Assembly (NCBI GenBank): GCA_963678055.1
Contig: OY782679.1
Location: 2,046,001 to 2,110,000, forward strand
DNA: 64,000 nucleotides
From: CAXXOK01 sp963678055
Lineage (GTDB): Bacteria > Bacillota > Clostridia > Christensenellales > Aristaeellaceae
Direction: 5' to 3'
Shown: piece by piece, positions 44,354 to 52,978 of the stretch
How positions within the stretch are numbered: position 1 is the first letter of the stretch
Layout of the letters: each line of letters begins with the position of its first letter
Position numbers and translations under genes: made by a program
Notes under the pieces: model-generated
Seen by the model: only the letters and a program-made list of their open reading frames with translations
Told to the model about the DNA's origin: nothing
Database searches by the model: none

Positions 44354-45400
44354 TTAATAACCACTTTCAAGAGCATAGTCAATCTCTTTCCAAGATCCTC
44401 CGAACGGATAAACAAGCATTTTTGTTTCTTCTCGCAATGCTTTTATTTCATCAGATGACCTGCCATCTGCGTAAAGAAAAGTGTAAAGGTCAGTTTCGTT
44501 TTGATAAAATTTCTCAAAATTTACAAGACCATCATCACTACTTTTTGTTAAAGCATATTGAGTAAATAGAAGTGCAAAATAAGGTTTAATAAGCCCTTGC
44601 TCATTTTTACTCAGTCCTAAGATATCGCATCTAATACCAACTCCCTCTGTCAACAAACCTTTTCGTAAGGATTTATAAAAGCTTTCACTATTACTTCCAG
44701 AGTAATTTTCATAATACAATCCATCATTATATGTAGTTCCTTGAGTATTCTTATTGTCATTGGCTTGACTGTGAAGGATTATCCTTATTCCATTATCTAC
44801 CATAGTTGTTAAGAACCCAGGGTATACACCTTCTAACCAATCCACAACACTCTTTACAGCACTTCCAAACGCCTCAATTTCAGGATTTGTCACATATAAT
44901 ATTGCCGGTTCATCTGTTTGGTTCCCATTCTCATCTTTAAAATAAAGTATCTGAAAATTTGCACCATTAGGGATTACACCAGTTCGTCCAAACTCAAACA
45001 CTTGCTCTTTGGTTATATAATTTCCTAAAATAGTCTTTTCTGTATTCACGAACGATTTGCCTTTAAACCCCTTTGACACTTCAATTGAATAACACACCTC
45101 TGCACAGGCTTGCAAATTGATTTCCTGACATCAGTTTGACTGTAGTTCTTCTTTATATTGAGAAATTTTAACTATTCTATTCATATAATCTTCGGTTGAA
45201 CGACCTAAACCTTTTAATGTTGCGATTGTTAAGGCTTCTTCTTCTGTCAACGCTAAATTCTCTAAAACTATCTCGGAATTTTCTTGTGATACAGTTTTTG
45301 AGATATTTTGGGCACTAAGGTCCACCGCTGCGAATACTGGTATTATAGAGAATAAGCAACATACGACTAATACGAGAGCGAATACGCTTCTACATTTCAT
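44354..45400 (-). pseudogene. Secreted protein gene interrupted by one in-frame TGA
   Basis: ATG 45400, behind AGGAGA, opens an 89-codon frame with a signal peptide (VFALVLVVCCLFSIIPVFA) that stops at TGA 45131-45133. The same frame then continues without a break for another 258 codons to 44354. The downstream part (TEKTILGNYITKEQVFEFGR, ILYVTNPEIEAFGSA) has no ribosome site near its first possible start, TTG 45115. Together they look like one exported protein of about 348 residues with a single nonsense codon. No family is recognised. A recent inactivating mutation is most likely; recoding of the TGA is possible but no clear SECIS-like hairpin follows. Confidence 0.68.
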
Positions 45401-45541
45401 TTTCGAATTCTCCTAATTAGATTGTTATGGCATTGTTGACTTCAATATTACAATTTATAAGCTAAATTTTACGGCATCTTTCAAATTATAGTATCATATA
45501 TCAGAGTTGCCAGCAATGCCAATTCTGTTGATCTCTAAATA

Positions 45542-45754
45542 TTAAAGTAGAACTATTCTGGCATCATTCCTCGTTTCATTTTCCGTTATGATCGGAGCGT
45601 GTATGAAATAATAGTGCCGATTTTTAATACTTCCCGCACTTTCTCTTGCCTTTGTTATGGGGTAACCCTGTTTTTCTAATTGATTACGAATGGCTATCCA
45701 CCCTATGAACCTTTTACCCTTATTGTACCGATCAAGAACTCGCGTTATTCTTAG
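45542..45754 (-). pseudogene. Unrecognised relic reading frame next to tRNA-Val
   Basis: Seventy-one codons are open on the minus strand between TAG (45755-45757) and TAA (45542-45544), with no ATG, GTG or TTG start at the 5' end and no ribosome site. The translation looks protein-like (DRYNKGKRFIGWIAIRNQLE, then QGYPITKARESAGS). It may be the 3' end of a truncated gene lost when the element decayed. Nothing in it resembles an integrase. Confidence 0.35.
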
Positions 45755-45769
45755 CTAGTTTTTATACAA

Positions 45770-45804
45770 AAAAGCACCCATGCGGCAATGCCGTATGGGT
45801 GCTT
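45770..45804 (-). terminator. Terminator of tRNA-Val
   Basis: AAAAGCACCCAT pairs with ATGGGTGCTTTT, with an inner CGGC/GCCG stem. On the minus strand it is followed by six Ts. It lies just beyond the tRNA-Val 3' end. Confidence 0.85.
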
Positions 45805-45808
45805 TTAT

Positions 45809-45884
45809 TGGTGGTCTGTACTGGACTCGAACCAGTGACCCCATCGATGTGAACGATGTGCTCTACCAACTGAGCCAACAGACC
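45809..45884 (-). tRNA. tRNA-Val (CAC)
   Basis: A 76-nt cloverleaf on the minus strand: acceptor GGTCTGT/ACAGACC, D-arm GGCTCAGTTGGTAGAGC, anticodon arm CATCG-TTCACAT-CGATG with anticodon CAC, T-arm with GGTTCGAGTCC, and an encoded CCA. Its 3' 38 bases are repeated at 43097-43134, so it appears to have been an integration target that was kept functional. Confidence 0.96.
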
Positions 45885-45998
45885 ATACACTTAAAAAGTG
45901 CCTTATTATTAAACCATACGGATATGAGGATGTCAAGATGGTGACGGTCATGTTTGCCGAAAAATTGGAAATCCTAGCGCATTTTTTGGGCGTGAAAA

Positions 45999-46036
45999 AA
46001 GCCGCTCCCTATTTACTGGGCGCGGCTTGCTTTTTT
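45999..46036 (-). terminator. Terminator of the zinc-ribbon gene
   Basis: AGCCGC (46000-46005) pairs with GCGGCT (46022-46027). On the minus strand the hairpin is followed by six or more Ts (45995-46000). Confidence 0.7.
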
Positions 46037-46053
46037 CGTTTGTAAGAGGGGTA

Positions 46054-46269
46054 TTACCCCAGCAGAATATCCAGAATGTTCATGCCGGAAGATGTCTTGG
46101 CCTTGTAGAGCTCTGTATAACCGCACTGGGTACACGACACGGTAATAAACTTTTTATTCTGGAAATCGAATAACCTGGCGAGGTCCCCTCCCGTCGCCTG
46201 AAACTGATCGGAATCGTAGCTTCTGTTGCCACATTTGGGGCATTCATACTGGCGTTGGTTCTGTTCCAT
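46054..46269 (-). CDS. Small zinc-ribbon protein
   Basis: A 71-aa protein with two Cys pairs, CPKCGN near residue 10 and CTQCGY near residue 46, which would bind one zinc ion. It has no membrane segment. Similar short proteins in Firmicutes are annotated only as zinc-ribbon nucleic-acid-binding proteins, with no settled role. ATG 46269 is preceded by AAAGGAG. It is transcribed alone and has its own terminator. Confidence 0.85.
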   Translation of the reverse strand: MEQNQRQYECPKCGNRSYDSDQFQATGGDLARLFDFQNKKFITVSCTQCGYTELYKAKTSSGMNILDILLG

Positions 46270-46382
46270 CGTAAACTCCTTTCGGCTGATATCATCAGCA
46301 TAGCAAAGCTTATGTTTGCTGGCAATGAAAGTTGTTTATCCTGTCGGATTTCCTGCTCATTTGATACGAATTGCCATCCGTA

Positions 46383-47123
46383 TCAGTAGCTGCCGCCCTC
46401 TTCAAAGCTCAGCTCATCCAATGTTGGCTCCACCAGCTCGCCACGCTCATAACGGGCTTCGGCTTCGGTCATAATCTTTTCGGTGGCCGATACACCGCAG
46501 CGTGTTGCCCCAACAACCCGCAAAGCCAGCACCGTATCCAGATCGCGGATGCCGCCGGACCCCTTGACCTGACAGTCCGCCGGTACGCTTTTACGCATCA
46601 GAATGACATCTTCAATTTTGCAGCCTGCGCTGCCATAGCCGGTCGATGTTTTCACCCAGTCCGCACCTGCGGCGGCGGCCAGCTTGCATACGCGTTCTTT
46701 CTGCTCGTCGCTTAAATAGCAGGTTTCGATAATCACCTTGACTCTGGCGTTGCGGCTGTGCGCCAGGGCACAAATGGCGGCAATCTCATCCTGCACATAC
46801 TGGTCATCGCCGGCCAGCAGTCTGCCGATGTTGATTACCATATCAAGCTCGTCGCAGCCATCAGCCAGGGCGGCTTCGGCCTCGGCAAGTTTGATCTCAG
46901 ACTTATGGTTACCGTGCGGGAAGCCGATAACGGTGCATACCTTAACATCACTGCCCGTTAAAAGCTCCTTCACCAGCGGCATATCCGCCGGGCGGGCGCA
47001 TACGCTTGCGGTATTGTATTGCAGTGCAAGCTCGCAGCCTTTTCGGACGTCCTCCTGGGTCAGAAAAGGCTGGAGGGTAGAATGATCGAGCATCTTCGCA
47101 ATATCTTTGGGTGTGAGTTTCAT
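46383..47123 (-). CDS. deoC: Deoxyribose-phosphate aldolase
   Basis: A 246-aa class I aldolase that splits 2-deoxyribose-5-phosphate into glyceraldehyde-3-phosphate and acetaldehyde in deoxynucleoside catabolism. Motifs: KMLDHSTLQPFLT at the N-terminus, KVCTVIGFPHGNH, the region DELDMVINIG, and the Schiff-base Lys in WVKTSTGYGSAG. ATG 47123 lies 7 bases behind AAAGGAG. The reading frame is also open upstream without a stop into a 526-codon frame (to 48701), so a 772-aa fusion is possible. Usual deoC neighbours (phosphorylases, cdd) are absent. Confidence 0.95.
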   Translation of the reverse strand: MKLTPKDIAKMLDHSTLQPFLTQEDVRKGCELALQYNTASVCARPADMPLVKELLTGSDVKVCTVIGFPHGNHKSEIKLAEAEAALADGCDELDMVINIGRLLAGDDQYVQDEIAAICALAHSRNARVKVIIETCYLSDEQKERVCKLAAAAGADWVKTSTGYGSAGCKIEDVILMRKSVPADCQVKGSGGIRDLDTVLALRVVGATRCGVSATEKIMTEAEARYERGELVEPTLDELSFEEGGSY

Positions 47124-48701
47124 GGGTCTGTCTCCTTTCGTGTGACGGGGTTCTATGGTATCCGGTGTTGCTTTGTTTAGATCGTCCGGTGGATCGTCGG
47201 GTGCGGGTCCCGGCGCGCTTTGCCAGGCATTACGCATAGCATACCCGCATTCTACGCTCGCTTCCCGCAGTTCATCTGTATAGGTTGTATCTACGAGCTT
47301 TTGTTCTAAATACACGATATCCAGATCATATTCGCTGTCCCCGCCAGGCAGGCTTTTTACCGCCGCACGCAAACGCTCCACGCGGGCGGTCAGGCTCGAA
47401 AGCGTGTCTTCATCCGTATCGCTGCCGGACTTTGCCACAGTCAGGCGGTAAAGCGCGTCGAGCAGCCTGCCCTTTAGCTCCTGTGTTTTGGCCTTGTCTC
47501 GGCGAACAAAATACTCGTCCGGTGTAAGGGTCAGGCTTTCGCAGCGGAAGGTGAGTTTTTCCATATCAATGCGGCGGGTGCGAATTTTATCTGCGCTATT
47601 GTCTATCCATACATGCTGGCTGGTTTTACCATCCAGATTGATGCCGCTGCCATAGGCAGGGTTGTTGCTTGCGTCGGCGACCATCACTGGCATATCTCGG
47701 TCGCGGACCACCGCAATGCGGATGCTGTCGGGGTAGCGCCCTCCGCCCGTCTCCGGGTCATACACCGGCGCAATCTGATAGCTTTCGCACAGCGCACGCA
47801 TGTGCAGCGCCGTGCCTGTTGCGTTCAGGTATGGCCGAAGCCCGGCAAAGGGAATCCACAAATCCGACAGAAATTCCCTGCCTGAAAAATACGGCTGGGC
47901 AATTCTTGCATAGGTATGGTTCATGCTTTGTTCGACAAAGGTATCGCAGGCATAGCGCATCGGCACATATTGATGAATCTGTGCCGCCTTGCGCGCCCTG
48001 CGCAGGTAAAATGTCTCGCTGCCGCCCTCGTGCTTTGCTGTGGTCATCTCCTGGCGCTGCAAGTACAGTTCCAGATCATGCTGGGTAAAGGCAAGCGCTT
48101 GCTTATCGGTTGCCCGCAGGTATTCTGCGGCAAACTCATCCATGTCATTAGGCTCGCCGGAGCGAATGATAGCAACGGCAAACCGGGCAAATGCCTGTGC
48201 GTTTTCTGTAATCTGGAGTGCTTCTTCCACCTTGTCCAGCAGTCTGGCACGTTGCTTCAGGGTTTGGGGCACAGCCACGGCCTGGCAGCCGCCGCCTATC
48301 AGGTGCAGTACCAGCCTGTCGCCTAAAAACGGCGCATATTGCGGAAACAGCTCCGCCCAGGCGGCATCCACCGTGAAAACGCCTGTACCCTGATAATGTC
48401 CTTCGTAATCAAAGTTCCGGGCCCGATTATCTCCCACATACAGCGCAGGCAGCTCCTGCATGAGTTTAAAGTGGTATTCGGCCGGGCTAATACTAAACCC
48501 GCTTGGCGCTACAAAGCGGTTTTGCACAGACGCCTGTCCGGCAAACTCCATATACTGTATCAATTCAGCAGGAAACAAGGGTACCCAATTGCGGTACCGC
48601 TGCGGTGCCTGATCGAGCCGTAAAAAGGTCGCGGCATCGGAGAGCAGCGCATCCAGTTGAAGCCCTGCATAGCTTACAATGCCGTGAGGTGAGGGTTGCA
48701 T
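47124..48701 (-). CDS. Unrecognised 526-residue protein, in frame with deoC
   Basis: The frame starts at ATG 48701 behind AAGGAGG and has no stop before the deoC ATG. I do not recognise the family. The product is soluble with no signal peptide. Notable segments are LFPQYAPFLGDRLVLHLIGG, PVYDPETGGGRYPDSIRIAV and a helical region near the end (KTQELKGRLLDALYRL, LTARVERLRAAVKSL). The last 40 residues are low-complexity and acidic (APDDPPDDLNKATPDT). It follows a Syd-like gene after 21 bases. Either the stop codon has been lost or the two are one bifunctional protein; the strong internal ribosome site at deoC argues that DeoC is also made separately. Confidence 0.6.
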
Positions 48702-48722
48702 GGCTGCCTCCTTTCCGGAATG

Positions 48723-49310
48723 TTAAAATTCATACACGAACCGCAGCTTGGGCAGCAGGCGGTCGATCGAGATTTTGCAATACACCGGCTGGTCGGGTTC
48801 ATCGGCGCGCAGAACAAACATCTGGCCTTCAGCGGCGTCCAGCATCATCCGCAGCGGTTCCAGATCGTCGCAGGTGGTGGCCATGCAGTACGCAAGCGGT
48901 GTGGCGGCATCCACATCGTGGGCATACACGCCTTCGGCAAACGCACGGGCAGGCGGTGCGGATACGGTGCTTGCATAGGTTTCAAATACACGATTGTATA
49001 AAAAGCTTAAGGGGCTTTTGGCCGGGGTCACAGGCAGCTTAAACCGGATTTCGAGCATCTGACATACCGACAGATACTCCACAATATCCGTATGAAAGCT
49101 TGGTGCGTGTTCGCCCAGCGGCACCTGCCCATCCGGCCAGGCTATAGGTTGCCAAAACACAAACCCGGGTCGCTGGCAACCGGGTACAATCAATCCGGTT
49201 TCTATCGACTCCCGTTGATAGGTCAGTGGTCTGCGACCGGTTTCCTTGATCGCGCCCTGTTGAAAGCGCACCAGAAAATCATTCACGATCGGGGTGATCT
49301 TGCCGGGCAT
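48723..49310 (-). CDS. Syd-like protein (SUKH-related fold)
   Basis: A 195-aa soluble protein. ATG 49310 follows AAGGAG; the frame upstream overlaps the preceding gene and is rejected. The segment ETGLIVPGCQRPGFVFWQP resembles the SPC...VxWQP core of the SecY-interacting protein Syd, and the C-terminus LLPKLRFVYEF fits its last strands. Syd and the related SUKH fold also occur as immunity proteins in toxin systems. The match is from pattern only. Neighbours are a small unknown protein upstream and the 526-residue unknown downstream, all on one strand with short gaps. Confidence 0.45.
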   Translation of the reverse strand: MPGKITPIVNDFLVRFQQGAIKETGRRPLTYQRESIETGLIVPGCQRPGFVFWQPIAWPDGQVPLGEHAPSFHTDIVEYLSVCQMLEIRFKLPVTPAKSPLSFLYNRVFETYASTVSAPPARAFAEGVYAHDVDAATPLAYCMATTCDDLEPLRMMLDAAEGQMFVLRADEPDQPVYCKISIDRLLPKLRFVYEF

Positions 49311-49315
49311 TGTCG

Positions 49316-49738
49316 TCACTCCTTGGCAGTATACGTCACGCGCAGCGATACATCGCCCACGCGGGGATCTGCAATAATCCAAACGGTACCAAACCCGTAG
49401 CGCAGGCGCACGGACTGTCCATCTGCGGCATCGGCATCCTGCCGCCCGATGCATTCTAGCAACTGGCTGCGCTGCGTCTCTGCCGTACCGCCGCAGGGAA
49501 ACAGTTCCACTGTGCGCAGCCTGCCGCGGCTGAAATAGCAAACACAAGACGCCTTACCATCCATAAACGGAAACGCAGCCGATGATGCCATTGTAGCGTG
49601 CAGCGGATCATCCGTCTCCATCGGTTTGCCGGTCAGGGTTTCCATGCTTTCCAGCACTCGTTTGCGCGCCATACCGGCACGAAGGGATACGGTGTCCGAC
49701 AGCTTTATTCTGCCGCTTTGAGCATCCCAAACGCACAC
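49316..49738 (-). CDS. Unrecognised 140-residue protein
   Basis: I do not recognise this protein. GTG 49738, with GAAAGGGG about 11 bases upstream, gives 140 aa; the frame is open further, to 49846, where it overlaps the cca gene by about 40 bases. The product is soluble and slightly Cys-rich (SCVCYFSRGRLRTVELFPCG), with a beta-rich ending (VWIIADPRVGDVSLRVTY). The gene lies between cca and the Syd-like gene on the same strand, 5 bases before the latter, so the pair is probably co-translated. Confidence 0.55.
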   Translation of the reverse strand: MCVWDAQSGRIKLSDTVSLRAGMARKRVLESMETLTGKPMETDDPLHATMASSAAFPFMDGKASCVCYFSRGRLRTVELFPCGGTAETQRSQLLECIGRQDADAADGQSVRLRYGFGTVWIIADPRVGDVSLRVTYTAKE

Positions 49739-49805
49739 TGTAAAACACGCCCCTTTCCCGCAATGGAACCTGTATAAACCTTTTGAATTCCCTACCAAGA
49801 GTGTA

Positions 49806-51071
49806 TCATTCGCCGATATGGCTGTCAATAAAATACATGCGTGCACGGTCTAGCAGTGCGTCCGTTTGATTGGGTATAAAACCGTTGACCGTGTCCCGCC
49901 AAAGTGCTGTCAGCACGGTGCCGATACGCTTGCTTGGGATGTGCAGTTCTTCGCTGAGCGCAAGCAGCGTGTCTCCACGTACTGCCAACTCTTTCAGGTC
50001 TGCCGGCAAGTGCTTTGCTTGTATCATCTCGACCAGCGACTCCGCCCTCTGCAACGCGGCAAGGTCTTCACCTTCAGCAATCAGCATAGCCTTTGCGGTA
50101 ACCATGGCATTAAGCCCAAAGCACAGGATATCCGCAGGTTCGCTTTGTGAACAGCGCAGTGCCTGGTACACGGTCAGCGCGTTTGCCGCAGCTGTAGTCT
50201 TGCGCTTGGAAAAACGCAGCAAGTCAAGCGTACTTTTGAACGTTTCCGGCGTTTCCTGCCTGTACAGTAGTGCCAGCTTTTCGCTTGCCGATAGCTTGCT
50301 TGCACCATCGAGCACGGTCAGCTGCTTCGTAGCCAGATTGCCGAACAATTTCTCCCATGCTCCGACGCGCACCAGTGTCTGCAAGCCGGATGAGACCGGC
50401 GGTAAGCTGCGGGTGAGCGTGGGATATTTCGTATCCGCTTCCAGCAGCTTGGTCAGCTCGTCACGCTTGCGCTCGGCCACGATGCCATCCAGCAATCCCA
50501 CATGGCTTTGTGCGGACTGCAATACGGCTTCTGTGGGCATCAGCCCCAGTTCCGCCTGGAAGCGCGCTGCGCGCAGAATACGCAGGCCATCGTCCTTCAT
50601 CACATGGTCAGGGTCTTGCGTTACGGTGTGCAGCACGCGCTGTTTCAGGTGCTCCAAGCCACCGACCAGGTCGATCACCAGCGTCGGGTCATGCAGCGGT
50701 GCATACAGCGCGTTCACGGAGAAATCGCGGCGCAGGGCATCCTCCTCCACGGTATCGGCAAACTGTACCTGGGTGGGTTGATGCCCGCCACGGTAGCTGT
50801 CGCGCCGAAAGGTGGTGTACTCAGCCATGTGGCCGTCCAGGTGCAGCTCCACCGTGCCAAAATGCGCAGCGCGGAACCGCACTTCAATCGCCGTTCCTTC
50901 GCACTGCCTGCGCACTTCCTCGGGTCGCAATTTGCCGCACAAATCCACATCGCTGACGGGTAAATCCATCAGCGCGTTACGCACCGCGCCACCAACGGCG
51001 TATACGGTGTTATCAGCAAATGCGCGCGCAATGGCCTGCAGCCAAGGCGCGCGCAAAAGGGTCTGATCCAT
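49806..51071 (-). CDS. cca: CCA tRNA nucleotidyltransferase
   Basis: A 421-aa class II nucleotidyltransferase that adds or repairs the CCA end of tRNAs. The head domain shows YAVGGAVRNALMDLPVSDVD (GGxVR at about 27-31, catalytic DxD at 41-43) and RRDFSVNALY. The neck motif is DGLRILRAARFQAELGL. No HD domain is seen. ATG 51071 begins 3 bases after the pepF stop and is preceded by AAGGAG, so the two are in one operon. All tRNAs in this window already encode CCA, so repair is the likely main role. Confidence 0.95.
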   Translation of the reverse strand: MDQTLLRAPWLQAIARAFADNTVYAVGGAVRNALMDLPVSDVDLCGKLRPEEVRRQCEGTAIEVRFRAAHFGTVELHLDGHMAEYTTFRRDSYRGGHQPTQVQFADTVEEDALRRDFSVNALYAPLHDPTLVIDLVGGLEHLKQRVLHTVTQDPDHVMKDDGLRILRAARFQAELGLMPTEAVLQSAQSHVGLLDGIVAERKRDELTKLLEADTKYPTLTRSLPPVSSGLQTLVRVGAWEKLFGNLATKQLTVLDGASKLSASEKLALLYRQETPETFKSTLDLLRFSKRKTTAAANALTVYQALRCSQSEPADILCFGLNAMVTAKAMLIAEGEDLAALQRAESLVEMIQAKHLPADLKELAVRGDTLLALSEELHIPSKRIGTVLTALWRDTVNGFIPNQTDALLDRARMYFIDSHIGE

Positions 51072-51073
51072 GG

Positions 51074-52831
51074 TCAGCTCCTTTGATCCACCAGTTTCTC
51101 AAAGGTATCAACTTCATGCCGAATCACATCCAGCGCACTACGCCAAGCGTCCACGCTGTGGATGTCGATGCCGACGGTTTTAGCAACATTATACACGGTA
51201 TCGCTACCGCAGTAGCCCAGGAACTGGTCGTACTTGGGCAGGAAGGCTGCGCCTTCATCCTCATACTTTTTGTACACCATCAAGCCAAACAACAGGCCAA
51301 AGGCATACGGGAAATTGTAGAAGTGCAGACCGACGTTGTAGTAATGGCTCTTGTTAATCCACATATCGCCGTGCATGACATCGGGGTCCAGTCCGTCGCC
51401 ATAGGCTTCCTTCTGCGCATCGAGCATCATGGTGTGCAGCTCATCCACCGACGGGGTATGCGTTTTGCGGGCTTCAAAGACATTGCTTTCAAACAGGAAA
51501 CGGCTGTAGATATCCATAATGCACTGGGTCGCCTCCATCAGGCTGCCTTCCAGGATGGAAAACGCCAGATCTTCATCCGCTGTTTTCAGCACAGTCTGGG
51601 ACAGCAAGGTTTCGTTGAAGGTGGATGCAGTTTCTGCCAGCGGCATGGGATATTCCGTCATCATCACAGGATAGTCCTGGATGCATTCGTTATGCCAGGC
51701 ATGTCCCAGCTCGTGTGCCAGGGTGCTGACATCGGAAAAGCTGCCAATGAAGTTGGTGAGGATGCGGCTTAACTTCAGTTCCGTGTTGGGCGCGCAAAAT
51801 GCACCGGAGGTCTTGCCCTTTTTGGGGTACATGTCAATCCACCGATTGTCAAACGCGTGGGCAAGGAACTTCGCCATCTTGGGGTGGGCTTTCTCAAACG
51901 TGCTGACCACCAGGTCGCGTGCTTCTTCCACGGTATATTTCTTCGTGGATTCGCCCACCGGGGCGAACAAATCATAAAACGGCAAGCCGTTTTTGTGCCC
52001 CAGCAGCTTGGCTTTGGCTTTCAGGTACCGGCGCAGTGCCGGAAAGGCTTCGCGGCAGGCGGTCCACATGGCATCCAGCGTTTCGTGGTCCATGCGCGCT
52101 TCCATTAATTGCTGTGTCAGAATATCAGGGTAGTTTTTGGCCTCGCACATGGTCAGCGCTTCGCCCTTAATGCCGCCCAGGCAGAACGCCATCGGCAATG
52201 CCACTTTTTTATAGGATGCCAATTCGGCTTCGTACGCTTTTTTACGCACAGCGGGATCGGGATCATGCGCCATACCGCGCACGGCCGGCAGCGGATGGCT
52301 TTCGCCGTCTATTTCCACCGTTAAGGTGCCGATCAGCTGATCGCGGAGCTTGGAGTAGGAGTCCGCGCCGGTCAGCGACATGCGCAGCATCCAGCTTTCC
52401 ATATCTTCGGGCAGCATATGTTCTGCCTGATCGCGTGCTTCCAGGATGGCAAACTTGTTTTTTGCAAGCTCCGGATTGCCGTCAATGATGGCTTCCAGAT
52501 TGTCTACCGTGCCCACATAGCGCTGCACCGCACTTATGAATATTTTATAATCCACAAGCAGCATGCCTACGCGCTCCACCACTTTAAATGCGGTCTGGTT
52601 TTCCGCGTCCACGGTCATGGTCAACTCGCTGAACTCGTTGGCACGCATGAGTGTATTTAAGTACACTTCCAGGTGTGCGATAACCTCCAGCAGAACCTGC
52701 TCGGCCGGTTTATCCTGGTTTAGAATCGCTTCGCCTTCCGCTTTCATGGAGGCCAGCTTGGTCAGATCGGCTTCCAGCGCCGGATCATCAAATCCTTTGT
52801 AAAATACGCTTAAATCCCACGTTGTTTCCAT
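51074..52831 (-). CDS. pepF: Oligoendopeptidase F (M3 family)
   Basis: A 585-aa cytoplasmic zinc metallopeptidase that cleaves short peptides. The zinc motif is TLAHELGHAWHNE (HExxH near residue 370) and the downstream ligand lies in SLMEATQCIMDIYSRFLFE. The N-terminal region WDLSVFYKGFDDPALEADL is typical of PepF. ATG 52831 starts the family-standard N-terminus METTWDLS. It is followed directly by cca. Confidence 0.95.
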   Translation of the reverse strand: METTWDLSVFYKGFDDPALEADLTKLASMKAEGEAILNQDKPAEQVLLEVIAHLEVYLNTLMRANEFSELTMTVDAENQTAFKVVERVGMLLVDYKIFISAVQRYVGTVDNLEAIIDGNPELAKNKFAILEARDQAEHMLPEDMESWMLRMSLTGADSYSKLRDQLIGTLTVEIDGESHPLPAVRGMAHDPDPAVRKKAYEAELASYKKVALPMAFCLGGIKGEALTMCEAKNYPDILTQQLMEARMDHETLDAMWTACREAFPALRRYLKAKAKLLGHKNGLPFYDLFAPVGESTKKYTVEEARDLVVSTFEKAHPKMAKFLAHAFDNRWIDMYPKKGKTSGAFCAPNTELKLSRILTNFIGSFSDVSTLAHELGHAWHNECIQDYPVMMTEYPMPLAETASTFNETLLSQTVLKTADEDLAFSILEGSLMEATQCIMDIYSRFLFESNVFEARKTHTPSVDELHTMMLDAQKEAYGDGLDPDVMHGDMWINKSHYYNVGLHFYNFPYAFGLLFGLMVYKKYEDEGAAFLPKYDQFLGYCGSDTVYNVAKTVGIDIHSVDAWRSALDVIRHEVDTFEKLVDQRS

Positions 52832-52940
52832 TTGGCTTGTACTCCTTTATGTCAATTGTGATTGGTTCCTGTTCCTTATGCTATACCATTTCCCCTCGCT
52901 TGGCAACATCTACGGGGCACATTCATGCATCGCAAAAAGA

Positions 52941-52975
52941 AACATCCGCAGTTTTTACAACTGCGGATGTTTTCG
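52941..52975. terminator. Terminator between the FCD regulator and pepF
   Basis: AACATCCGCAGTT (52941-52953) pairs perfectly with AACTGCGGATGTT (52959-52971). A short T-run follows on the plus strand (TTTTC), and a T-rich run on the minus strand (TTTCTTTTT). It lies just past the stop of the minus-strand regulator gene and should end its transcript. Confidence 0.75.
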
Positions 52976-52978
52976 TGC

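Larger units (their letters stand above)
43097..45849. mobile_element. Small tRNA-Val-associated integrated element or remnant
   Basis: About 2.7 kb lie between a displaced tRNA-Val 3' fragment (43097-43134) and the intact tRNA-Val gene (repeat copy 45812-45849). The DNA is AT-rich, with unfamiliar genes all on the minus strand: a nuclease-like membrane protein, an interrupted secreted protein and a short relic frame. Both repeat copies are bordered by hairpin terminators on the same side, as expected if the element brought its own replacement tRNA 3' end. No integrase, excisionase or replication gene is visible, so it is either a deleted remnant or mobilised in trans. Confidence 0.68.

Noticed and set aside
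45113..45133. Selenocysteine at the in-frame TGA
   Set aside because: No convincing stem-loop follows the TGA and no Sec machinery is visible; a nonsense mutation is simpler, though not excluded.
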